The translations under genes and the position numbers were made by a program. A stretch of 12,893 bases of DNA, taken from NCBI GenBank assembly GCA_900544865.1, contig UQXA01000048.1:1-12893 (forward strand). The letters run 5' to 3'. This document shows, piece by piece, positions 7,320-12,878 of the stretch; the first letter of the stretch is position 1, and every line of letters begins with the position of its first letter. Origin of the DNA: an uncultured Collinsella sp. (GTDB taxonomy: Bacteria; Actinomycetota; Coriobacteriia; Coriobacteriales; Coriobacteriaceae). Below the pieces are notes generated by a model. It was not told the DNA's origin. It saw only the letters and a list, made by a program, of their open reading frames with translations, and searched no databases.

Positions 7320-8015
7320 TTATTCGATGATGTAGCCGACGCCCCAGACGTTTTTGATAAAGCGTGGCTTTTGTGCGTCGTCGCCGATCTTTTCGCGCAA
7401 GTGGCGAATATGCACCATCACCGTATTGTTGGAGCCGGGCATAAAGTCCTCGTTCCACACCGCGCGGAACAGGTCCTCCACGGCCACCACGCTGCCGCGA
7501 TGCTCGACCAGATACAGCAAGATTGAATACTCGGTGGGCGTGAGGCGCACCGGTGAACCGTCCACCGTTACGGAACGAGCATCGCGGTTGATCTCCAAGC
7601 CGTCGAGCTGAATGGTCGGCGACTCGGCCGCCTGTGCACGGCTACCGTAGCTGGTGTAGCGGCGAAGCTGAGCGTGCACGCGCGCGATGAGCTCCAGCGG
7701 ACGGAACGGCTTAACCACGTAATCGTCCGCGCCAAGCGAAAGGCCCTCGATCTTGTCTTGCTGGGCATCGCGCGCCGTCAGCATGATCACGGGATAGGTA
7801 TGGCTGGAACGGATTGTACGCAGCAGCTCAAACCCATCGATATCGGGCAGCATGACATCCAGCAGCGCCAGATCGAACTCCTGCTCCAAGATTGCCTTGG
7901 CGGCATCGGCCCCGCTATAGGCAATCTGGACATCAAAGCCCTCTTTTGTAAGGTAGATACCAACCAAGTCGGCGATGGCCTTCTCGTCATCAACTACCAA
8001 AATGCGCTCGTTCAT
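7320..8015 (-). CDS. VanR-like response regulator (OmpR family)
   Basis: A 231-aa DNA-binding regulator, phosphorylated by the kinase encoded downstream. Receiver: D9-D10, phospho-acceptor D53 in LLDVMLPDIDG, T80, K102. The block GADDYVVKPFRPLELIARVHAQLRR as a whole is characteristic of VanR-type regulators. The winged helix covers about residues 130-231 (RTVMVHIRHLREKI recognition region, final wing NVWGVGYIIE). The ATG at 8015 has GAGAGGAG 5 nt upstream. A near-consensus -10 lies immediately upstream, implying a very short leader. It is transcribed away from the carboxypeptidase gene, and a dyad between the two is its most obvious candidate binding site. Confidence 0.88.
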   Translation of the reverse strand: MNERILVVDDEKAIADLVGIYLTKEGFDVQIAYSGADAAKAILEQEFDLALLDVMLPDIDGFELLRTIRSSHTYPVIMLTARDAQQDKIEGLSLGADDYVVKPFRPLELIARVHAQLRRYTSYGSRAQAAESPTIQLDGLEINRDARSVTVDGSPVRLTPTEYSILLYLVEHRGSVVAVEDLFRAVWNEDFMPGSNNTVMVHIRHLREKIGDDAQKPRFIKNVWGVGYIIE

Positions 8016-8035
8016 GCGTGCTCCTCTCGCGCTCC

Positions 8036-8041
8036 ATTATG
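8036..8041 (-). promoter_or_regulatory. Candidate -10 element of the VanR-like regulator gene
   Basis: CATAAT (minus strand, 8041-8036) matches the -10 consensus at 5 of 6 positions and sits 21 bp upstream of the start codon, which would give a leader of about 14 nt carrying only the ribosome-binding site. No good -35 is seen at 16-18 bp upstream, which fits a promoter needing an activator. Confidence 0.45.
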
Positions 8042-8074
8042 CCCGAGGGGGCGCCCGTCACACACAACAAGCGT

Positions 8075-8101
8075 GGGTGATTAAGTCGGCCTTAAGCACC
8101 C
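8075..8101. promoter_or_regulatory. 27-bp imperfect palindrome, candidate operator in the divergent promoter region
   Basis: Arms GGGTG/CACCC and TTAAG/CTTAA are symmetric about position 8088, with single mismatches between the blocks. The same segment contains a direct repeat TTAAG at 8081 and 8092, an 11-bp (one helical turn) spacing typical of OmpR-family regulator sites. The centre lies about 50 bp upstream of the regulator's -10 and about 80 bp upstream of the dacA -10. No gene ends here, so a terminator is unlikely. Confidence 0.55.
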
Positions 8102-8167
8102 TTGTGCCCGTTCGGGCGCGGATGTGGGCCACGCACGCATGCGATGATCGCCGACGCCGGCAAACGA

Positions 8168-8173
8168 TATACT
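8168..8173 (+). promoter_or_regulatory. Candidate -10 element of the carboxypeptidase gene
   Basis: TATACT matches 5 of 6 consensus bases and would start transcription near 8180, about 30 nt before the chosen GTG start. The 17-bp-upstream position shows no recognisable -35, again suggesting activation. This -10 argues against longer versions of the protein starting at 8102 or 8144. Confidence 0.5.
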
Positions 8174-8212
8174 CTAGTTCCAGAAGAGACCATCCCGTCG
8201 AAAGCGAAATCC

Positions 8213-9553
8213 GTGAAGTCCCTCACCTCTTTTGCAAAGCGCTCAGCCCAGCTTGCCGCCGGCTTTGTCTGCGCTATCGCCCTTGCCGCTGGCGTGCCCA
8301 CCGTCGCCGGCGCCCAAGTGCTTACGACCGACAATGTTTGCGGCAAAACCGCCGATGCGCGCGGCATCACGGCCGAAAACCTGCCCGATATCGATGCGAC
8401 CAATGCCCTCGTCATGGGCAAAGACGGCACCGTCTACTATGGGCGCGGCGCCGATGAGCAGGTCAAAATCGCCTCGATCACCAAGGTCATGACCGCAATC
8501 CTAACCGTCGAGAATTGCAAGATGGACGAGAAGGTCACGGTGAGCAACGCCGCAGCCACCGTGGGTAATTCGACCGCCGGCTTGCTCGAAGGCGACGAGC
8601 TTACCGTGGAGCAGGCACTGCGCGGCCTGATGATTCCCTCGGGCAACGACGCCGCCATCGTGCTCGCCGAATATGTGGGCAAGAAGATCGACCCTAAGAC
8701 CAAAGACGCCGAGGCCACATTTGTGAAGGCCATGAACGAGCGCGCTAAGAAGCTCGGCTGCACCGGTACGCTTTTTGAGAACCCTCACGGTCTGGACTTT
8801 GATGTGTGGGCCGGCGACATGCACTCAACCGCACACGACGTAGCGCTGATGATGCAGGAGGCCATGAAAAACGACACGATCCGCGAGGTCGTAGCGAGCG
8901 AGGATTCCTGGATCGAGGTCACGGGCGCCGACGGTACCGACCATTCGCATTCCATGGACACACATAACTATTTGCTGGGCCAAGATGGCAACATCGGTGG
9001 CAAGACCGGCACCACCGACGATGCAGGCTATTGCTTTACGAGTGCCTACAACCGCGATGGCGACGAGATCTACACCGTCGTTTTGGACTCCACCACCACC
9101 GACCAGCGCTTTACCGATACCGCAACCCTTGCCAATTGGTACTACGGTCACAAGGTGACGGTCGCGATCGCCAACACGCAGGAAAAGACCGCCAACGGCA
9201 ACCCGCTTATGGCGCGCATTGGCCAAACCGACTGGACGGATAAGACGATCGACGCCACACTCGCCGATCCTACGGCGCAAGCGACCGTGTTTTCCCTTGC
9301 CGGCGAGGTGACCGAAAAGGTTAGCTACGACGATCTTTCGGGCACGGTGCATGTGGGCGACAAGGTGGGCAGCGTTACGCTCAAGCAGGACGGCACCAAG
9401 ATTGCCGTCGTGGATTTGGTTGCCGACGAGGAAGGCTCGGGGCCGAATCCCATTGAATGGCTGCTCGTGAAGCTCGATCGCTTGGGCCGCCGCATCGACA
9501 ACCGCCCGCTCACAGCCGAGAGCGAGACCGTAGCCAAGGCACCCGAGGTGTAA
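8213..9553 (+). CDS. dacA: Secreted D-alanyl-D-alanine carboxypeptidase (peptidase S11, PBP5/DacA-like)
   Basis: A 446-aa penicillin-binding protein that trims the terminal D-Ala from peptidoglycan stem pentapeptides outside the membrane. A signal peptide is evident (K2, K9-R10, hydrophobic core about 13-29, likely cleavage after AGA at 32-34). Catalytic motifs are intact: SITK (S88, K91), SGN (143-145) and KTG (264-266). After the catalytic domain comes a short beta-rich PBP5_C-like region and an amphipathic C-terminal segment (NPIEWLLVKLDRLGRRI) that may peripherally anchor the enzyme, as in PBP5; there is no C-terminal TM helix. I chose the GTG at 8213 because it places the signal peptide at the N-terminus and follows the -10; its ribosome-binding site (GAAAG) is weak. 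Divergent from the VanRS-like genes and followed by a strong terminator, so monocistronic. Confidence 0.92.
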   Translation: MKSLTSFAKRSAQLAAGFVCAIALAAGVPTVAGAQVLTTDNVCGKTADARGITAENLPDIDATNALVMGKDGTVYYGRGADEQVKIASITKVMTAILTVENCKMDEKVTVSNAAATVGNSTAGLLEGDELTVEQALRGLMIPSGNDAAIVLAEYVGKKIDPKTKDAEATFVKAMNERAKKLGCTGTLFENPHGLDFDVWAGDMHSTAHDVALMMQEAMKNDTIREVVASEDSWIEVTGADGTDHSHSMDTHNYLLGQDGNIGGKTGTTDDAGYCFTSAYNRDGDEIYTVVLDSTTTDQRFTDTATLANWYYGHKVTVAIANTQEKTANGNPLMARIGQTDWTDKTIDATLADPTAQATVFSLAGEVTEKVSYDDLSGTVHVGDKVGSVTLKQDGTKIAVVDLVADEEGSGPNPIEWLLVKLDRLGRRIDNRPLTAESETVAKAPEV

Positions 9554-9581
9554 GGTCGAAGAACAATACACTCGCTGAAAG

Positions 9582-9610
9582 GAGGCGTCCAACGGGGCGC
9601 CTCATTTTTT
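9582..9610 (+). terminator. Rho-independent terminator of dacA
   Basis: GAGGCG (9582-9587) pairs with CGCCTC (9598-9603) around a 10-nt loop, followed by A and six T. It begins 28 nt after the dacA stop codon. A T-arm-like repeat begins 3 nt after the T-run. Confidence 0.85.
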
Positions 9611-9612
9611 GA

Positions 9613-9628
9613 GGGTTCGAATCCCCAG
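9613..9628 (+). repeat. T-arm-like sequence, copy A
   Basis: GGGTTCGAATCCCCAG matches the tRNA-Ser T-arm and its 3' stem strand but lies on the strand opposite to the tRNA gene and is not part of a complete tRNA. An identical 16-mer lies 191 bp further on, at 9804-9819. Confidence 0.8.
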
Positions 9629-9650
9629 TTAACATTCTCCTAATTAAAAA

Positions 9651-9670
9651 AGGGCCCCAAATGGGACCCT
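9651..9670 (-). terminator. Terminator copy A of the tRNA-Ser array
   Basis: Arms AGGGCCCC and GGGACCCT with a 4-nt loop are followed on the minus strand by six T (9651-9646). One position pairs as G-U if transcribed from the minus strand but is an A-C mismatch from the plus strand, so the minus strand is the likely direction. It follows the detached tRNA tail. Confidence 0.75.
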
Positions 9671-9683
9671 TCTTTCAATTCAT

Positions 9684-9703
9684 ACTGGCGGAGAGCTGGG
9701 GAT
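9684..9703 (-). pseudogene. Detached tRNA-Ser 3' tail (T-stem strand, acceptor strand and CCA)
   Basis: A 20-nt exact copy of the end of the tRNA-Ser(GCU) gene: the T-stem 3' strand, acceptor strand GCTCTCC, discriminator G and CCA (CCA at 9688-9686), plus one flanking base. It lacks any matching 5' acceptor strand, D-arm or anticodon arm, so it cannot be a tRNA. Its own copy of the terminator follows. Confidence 0.85.
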
Positions 9704-9819
9704 GTCCGGGCATGCTACGCATGCCCTCCGGCTTCAAAGCCTGGCGGCTTTTCGCCCACGGGCTACAAACGCTTTCGCGTTTGCTTAACGCCCGTGCCCT
9801 CTCGGGTTCGAATCCCCAG
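9696..9819 (-). ncRNA. Candidate structured RNA element linked to tRNA-Ser
   Basis: A 124-nt segment enclosed by an 8-bp stem CTGGGGAT/ATCCCCAG (9696-9703 with 9812-9819). Inside, on plus coordinates: a hairpin of 8 bp with a 3-nt loop (9708-9726), a GC-rich middle stem, and a two-part stem with CACGGGC/GCCCGTG (9757-9763 with 9790-9796) and CAAACGC/GCGTTTG (9766-9772 with 9777-9783). The two parts are separated by an asymmetric internal loop (TA opposite six bases). The tip is GAAA on the minus strand, a GNRA tetraloop, which favours the minus strand as the RNA. A homologous element lies near the end of the window with compensatory changes. Expression is not shown; it could instead act as DNA. 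Confidence 0.55.
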
Positions 9820-9841
9820 CGCCCTTTCTCGATAATAAAAA

Positions 9842-9861
9842 AGGGCCCCCGATGGGACCCT
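9842..9861 (-). terminator. Rho-independent terminator of tRNA-Ser
   Basis: AGGGTCCC and GGGGCCCT arms (minus strand) with a short loop are followed by six T (9842-9837). It starts 15 nt after the tRNA CCA. One G-U pair exists only in minus-strand RNA. Confidence 0.85.
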
Positions 9862-9876
9862 TCTTTAAAGTTAAAC

Positions 9877-9967
9877 TGGCGGAGAGCTGGGGATTCGAAC
9901 CCCAGATGCCCTTTTGGGGCATACTCGCTTAGCAGGCGAGCACCTTCGGCCTCTCGGTCAGCTCTCC
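9877..9967 (-). tRNA. tRNA-Ser (anticodon GCU)
   Basis: A 91-nt class II tRNA with encoded CCA (9879-9877). Acceptor GGAGAGC/GCTCTCC with discriminator G; D-arm ACC/GGT; anticodon stem CTCGC/GCGAG with loop CTGCTAA and anticodon GCT at 9933-9931; long variable arm GCCC/GGGC; T-arm TGGGG-TTCGAAT-CCCCA. The long variable arm and G73 agree with serine. It reads AGC/AGU codons. Confidence 0.97.
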
Positions 9968-9981
9968 GTAACAGCCGTTCT

Positions 9982-10010
9982 ATAGTAACCAAACAGCCAA
10001 GGATGGGCAA
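9982..10010 (-). promoter_or_regulatory. Promoter of tRNA-Ser
   Basis: TTGCCC (10010-10005) and TACTAT (9987-9982) on the minus strand are spaced by 17 bp, and the -10 lies 14 bp upstream of the first tRNA base. Each hexamer matches 4 of 6 consensus bases. Confidence 0.5.
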
Positions 10011-10038
10011 GAGGAAATTTTCTAATTGCCCAGCATCC
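10001..10038 (-). terminator. Inverted repeat downstream of the large TPR gene, possible terminator
   Basis: GGATGGGCAA (10001-10010) and TTGCCCAGCATCC (10026-10038) pair with a 3-nt bulge around an AT-rich loop, about 22 nt after the stop of the gene ending at 10060. There is no clean T-run. The proximal arm contains the -35 of the tRNA-Ser promoter, so it could also be regulatory. A second small palindrome, CCTCC-TT-GGAGG, lies at 10042-10053. Confidence 0.4.
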
Positions 10039-10059
10039 TTTCCTCCTTGGAGGCTTCGC

Positions 10060-12501
10060 CTACCCCAGCGAGCGGTTGAGGGAGCCGAGCTCGTCGTTGC
10101 CCATGGTGCGCCACATTTGGAAGATGCAACCGCGTGCCAGGAAAAAGAAGCCGTTGTCGACCAGTTGAACAGCGGCATCTGCAAGCTGATTCGTCACGGC
10201 GGACACTGGCGGCAGCTCGAGTCCAGCCTTGCGGATGGTCTCGACCGCTTCCTCGAACGTCGGAGGCTCGCTGACGCCCATCTCGTTCATAAGGCCCTGC
10301 ATTTCTTCCAGCGCGCTGCTGCCCGATTCCTCACCGCGCGGCACCAGACGGTAACAAGCCAGCGCCAGGTCGAGCTGATCGCAGTTCCAATAGGCAAACG
10401 CCAAGCGATAGAACAGATAGCCGATTGCAGAACGATCGCTGGCAATACGTAGGCCGTGGCGTGCCACCTCGATAATCTCGTCAAAGCGCTCCAGACGCGC
10501 AAGCACGTTGATGAGCGCAAAGTGCGATTGCATGGACGAGCGCGCCAGATCGTAAAGATGGCGCACCTCGGGCAGCGCTCGTTCAAAGTCCTCTTGCTCG
10601 GCGTAAAAGCTACAGATCTCGTGCTGGGCAAAGTACAGCGCATCGGGCGCACGGAGGATTCGCACAGAGCGATCTTCTTCCAACACCGGTAGCACCATGC
10701 GCACCAGCTGGTTATCGCAAAACTGCGTTTGAACCGGACCTGTCGCCAAAAGCTCGGCAACGGCGCACTTAGCCTCCAACTCCTCAACAAGACGGGAAAA
10801 GCCTTCAAAAGCACCTGTACGGTCGACTTTTGCCTGCTCGCGCAATTCAACAACACGGGCCACGTATGGGTCGTCGTCCTCTTCCATGACCTCCAACTCG
10901 TCAGCCGTATCGGCAAGCAGCAAATCGCGCAGCGCCGGCGGAAGCGTGCGATGGTCATCACGCGGACGAGCATGAACCTCCGCAGGCTCAATCGTCTCCG
11001 GAGCGGTTGACTCATACGCCTCAAGCACACGCTTGCACGGCATATCGTCCATGTCCATGCTCTCAAGATTCTTGGCAACAGGCACGCAATCGGCCAGATA
11101 GGCCGCGCGCCCAAAGAAATACGTTGCGACAACGTGCTCGCCCTGCTCACTGTCGGGAGCAGCAATCTGCACATAGCAGCGCGTGATGCAGGTGCCCACG
11201 GCAAAACACGCTGCCGCAAGCGTGAGTGCCACGCGCGCATCGTGTTCCGCAGCCCAGACCGCGCGCGTGTCCTCGTCCAGCTCGCGCCAGGCGTCATCTT
11301 GAGCGTCGTATTCACGTTGCGGCATGGCATCCACGACAGACTGCCCAAACCGAACGAGCATAATCCCCTCGGCAACGTTTGCCCGATAGGTATAGTCGAG
11401 CCGTGTGACCACGTTAAGTGCCTCGACGATACGCGCGAAGCGGGTACGCACATCCCACTCACCGCCCGGCTGGCAAGCCACCGTACCCGGTTTGCCCCAC
11501 GGGTTATCGCTCGAGGCCGTATCGAGCAGTCGGGGAACATCGTTGGTCGTCTTGGCGATATGCCACGCATCAAAGAGCGAGCAGCCCTCAAGGCTCGGCG
11601 AGGATGCCGCAGGGGCCAATCCGGCCCCGATGCGCTCAAGGACGCCGGAGAGGCGGTTGAGACGGCACTCGATGGCGAGCAGCATGTCAATCTCGTCCTG
11701 ATCCAGCAGGCTACGATCAAAATTGAGATAGAAAAGCTTTGAGCGATCAATGCGAGCCAGGCTCATTTCGGACTTGGCGGCAATGGTGCGCAGACGGGGC
11801 AAGTCGACCTCGCTCATAAGGGCGGCGGCATAACGCTCAATACCGCTCGGATTCTCGGCATGGTCAACGCGGTAAAGCAGCGTCTCGATAGCATCGGGGA
11901 GCGGTGCCGTGTTAAAGCCCAAAAACACCTCGACCGGCTCGGGCAACTTTACGAGCTTGATCTTGTCGACAACGTTTTGCATATCCGCATCGAGACCGTC
12001 GACGCCCGCCGTGTTCGCAATAGCGCTTTCGGAGTTGACAAATATCACGTAGCGCAGGAACATCGATGCCATGAACTCGCCGTAAGGAAGGGCGCGGGTC
12101 GAATTCCATGTCTCGTGGTCGGACTGCTCGCGCATGGGGCCTTCGGGAGAGCCGGCAGCTTGCGCACACGCGCGCATTGCACCGTTGGCTTCCCTTACCA
12201 TAATCTCACCAATACTGGAATCCGACTCGTCAAGGACTAGTTCCATGTCGGGATCGTTGGGCAGCGGAGCCTCGCTGACGGGGCGGTCCACCTTGTACAC
12301 CTCACCCGAAACGCTTACGTAGCCCAAAAGCGACACATGACTTTTGCCAACGAACTCGACGACATAACAAGATTCATGCTGATCCTCGCCAAAGAGTTTC
12401 CAGACCACGCCATATGAGCGTCCCGCAGGCTGCTCGGGCATCGGCGAAAAGCGCTTCTTGGGATCGAGAAACCTGAGCTTGTATGTCGGACGCTCTGCCA
12501 C
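10060..12501 (-). CDS. Unrecognised 813-aa cytoplasmic protein with C-terminal TPR-like repeats
   Basis: I do not recognise the family as a whole. No signal peptide is seen; one mildly hydrophobic stretch (about 424-448, containing two cysteines) is probably a buried helix. The N-terminal third (1-200) looks globular with beta-rich segments (YGVVWKLFGED, SCYVVEFVGKSHVSLLGYVSV). The middle is mixed helical. About 500-560 is acidic and charged, perhaps a linker. Residues about 618-722 form three consecutive helical pairs with TPR-like spacing (ALYFAQHEICSFYAEQEDFERAL, HFALINVLARLERFDEIIEVA, YLFYRLAFAYWNCDQLDLALACYRLV), suggesting protein-protein binding. The start is GTG at 12501 with AGGGTGA 6 nt upstream; an internal ATG (codon 21) is the alternative. 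It stands alone between two tRNA-linked arrays and is co-directional with both. No function is proposed. Confidence 0.8.
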   Translation of the reverse strand: MAERPTYKLRFLDPKKRFSPMPEQPAGRSYGVVWKLFGEDQHESCYVVEFVGKSHVSLLGYVSVSGEVYKVDRPVSEAPLPNDPDMELVLDESDSSIGEIMVREANGAMRACAQAAGSPEGPMREQSDHETWNSTRALPYGEFMASMFLRYVIFVNSESAIANTAGVDGLDADMQNVVDKIKLVKLPEPVEVFLGFNTAPLPDAIETLLYRVDHAENPSGIERYAAALMSEVDLPRLRTIAAKSEMSLARIDRSKLFYLNFDRSLLDQDEIDMLLAIECRLNRLSGVLERIGAGLAPAASSPSLEGCSLFDAWHIAKTTNDVPRLLDTASSDNPWGKPGTVACQPGGEWDVRTRFARIVEALNVVTRLDYTYRANVAEGIMLVRFGQSVVDAMPQREYDAQDDAWRELDEDTRAVWAAEHDARVALTLAAACFAVGTCITRCYVQIAAPDSEQGEHVVATYFFGRAAYLADCVPVAKNLESMDMDDMPCKRVLEAYESTAPETIEPAEVHARPRDDHRTLPPALRDLLLADTADELEVMEEDDDPYVARVVELREQAKVDRTGAFEGFSRLVEELEAKCAVAELLATGPVQTQFCDNQLVRMVLPVLEEDRSVRILRAPDALYFAQHEICSFYAEQEDFERALPEVRHLYDLARSSMQSHFALINVLARLERFDEIIEVARHGLRIASDRSAIGYLFYRLAFAYWNCDQLDLALACYRLVPRGEESGSSALEEMQGLMNEMGVSEPPTFEEAVETIRKAGLELPPVSAVTNQLADAAVQLVDNGFFFLARGCIFQMWRTMGNDELGSLNRSLG

Positions 12502-12602
12502 GAAGTATCACCCTGATCGGTCGTCTAGAGAAGGAGTGGTCACGGATGGGCCGCGACACCTACTCGGAATCTTACACGAGTCGACGGGAAATAGTCCGCT
12601 TT

Positions 12603-12636
12603 ACGCCCGCGCCTCGACCGAGGTTCGAATCCATGC
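12603..12636 (-). repeat. Truncated copy of the folded element (T-arm end only)
   Basis: A 34-nt exact copy of 12794-12827, containing the hairpin CCTC-GACC-GAGG and the T-arm-like GGTTCGAATCC. The rest of the element is absent upstream of 12603, where the sequence becomes unrelated. Confidence 0.8.
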
Positions 12637-12654
12637 GGTGCTTACGTAAAAGAA

Positions 12655-12676
12655 AAGCCCCCGTTGCCGGAGGCTT
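12655..12676 (-). terminator. Terminator copy A of array 2
   Basis: An 8-bp stem (AAGCCCCC with GGAGGCTT, one pair G-U in minus-strand RNA) and 6-nt loop, flanked by TTTTCTTTT on the minus strand. The plus side is also T-rich (TCAATTTCAATT), so it could work in both directions. Confidence 0.75.
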
Positions 12677-12687
12677 TCAATTTCAAT

Positions 12688-12702
12688 TGGTGCGGCGTAT
12701 AG
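12688..12702 (-). pseudogene. Detached tRNA 3' tail in array 2
   Basis: On the minus strand the sequence reads CTATACGCCGCACCA: part of a T-stem, an acceptor strand ACGCCGC, discriminator A and CCA (12690-12688). No matching 5' part follows. It is identical to the tail at the end of the window. Confidence 0.75.
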
Positions 12703-12823
12703 GATTCCGCGCATCCGCTGCGCGGATCCGCACCGGCTTCGCCCGCCTGCCGGCGCGCTCGCCCACGGGCTAAAAACGCTCCGCGTTTTCTTGACGCCCG
12801 CGCCTCGACCGAGGTTCGAATCC
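12702..12823 (-). ncRNA. Candidate structured RNA element, second copy
   Basis: Bounded by GGATT/AATCC (12702-12706 with 12819-12823). It shares the layout of the element beside tRNA-Ser: a terminal hairpin ATCCGC/GCGGAT with a 3-nt loop (12713-12727), a GC-rich middle stem, and a two-part stem CACGGGC/GCCCGCG (12764-12770 with 12796-12802) plus AAAACGC/GCGTTTT (12773-12779 with 12783-12789), with the same TA-versus-six-base internal loop. Relative to copy 1, a C-G pair has become A-T, preserving pairing. The one non-Watson-Crick position pairs as G-U only in minus-strand RNA. Confidence 0.55.
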
Positions 12824-12845
12824 ATGCATGGTTTCCGAAAAAGAA

Positions 12846-12867
12846 AAGCCCCCGTTGCCGGAGGCTT
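12846..12867 (-). terminator. Terminator copy B of array 2, presumed tRNA terminator
   Basis: The same hairpin as 191 bp earlier, with an 8-bp stem and 6-nt loop, followed on the minus strand by TTTTCTTTT. By analogy with array 1 it should terminate the tRNA gene entering from beyond the right edge. Confidence 0.75.
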
Positions 12868-12878
12868 TCAATTTCAAT

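Larger units (their letters stand above)
9613..9894 (-). repeat. tRNA-tail tandem array 1 (191-bp period)
   Basis: Three landmarks occur twice with an identical offset of 191 bp: the T-arm-like 16-mer GGGTTCGAATCCCCAG (9613 and 9804), the terminator hairpin with its A-run (9646-9670 and 9837-9861), and the tRNA-Ser 3' tail (9684-9703 and 9875-9894). The second tail is the real end of the tRNA-Ser gene; the first is a detached copy. Between the first tail and the second T-arm copy lies a folded element. The array lies downstream of the tRNA in the tRNA's own transcription direction. Confidence 0.85.

Noticed and set aside
6055..8015. Vancomycin-resistance cluster
   Set aside because: Only the regulator and kinase resemble Van proteins; no vanH, vanA/B ligase, vanX or vanY is present in the window.
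8102..8212. Longer dacA starts (TTG at 8102, ATG at 8144)
   Set aside because: They would place about 20-40 residues before the signal peptide, lack a ribosome-binding site and lie upstream of the TATACT -10.
9804..9819. T-arm-like copies as plus-strand tRNA genes
   Set aside because: No anticodon arm or D-arm precedes them and no acceptor or CCA follows; only the T-arm motif is present.
9613..9967. Prophage or genomic-island attachment site at tRNA-Ser
   Set aside because: Tail duplications resemble att repeats, but the distance is only 191 bp, no integrase is present, and the tail is duplicated together with its terminator. Kept as one possible origin, not as a call.
9661..10452. A 263-codon plus-strand frame and a 169-codon minus-strand frame (9675-10184)
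   Set aside because: Both run through the tRNA-Ser gene, its terminator and the repeats, and into the 3' end of the TPR gene; no ribosome-binding site or plausible composition.
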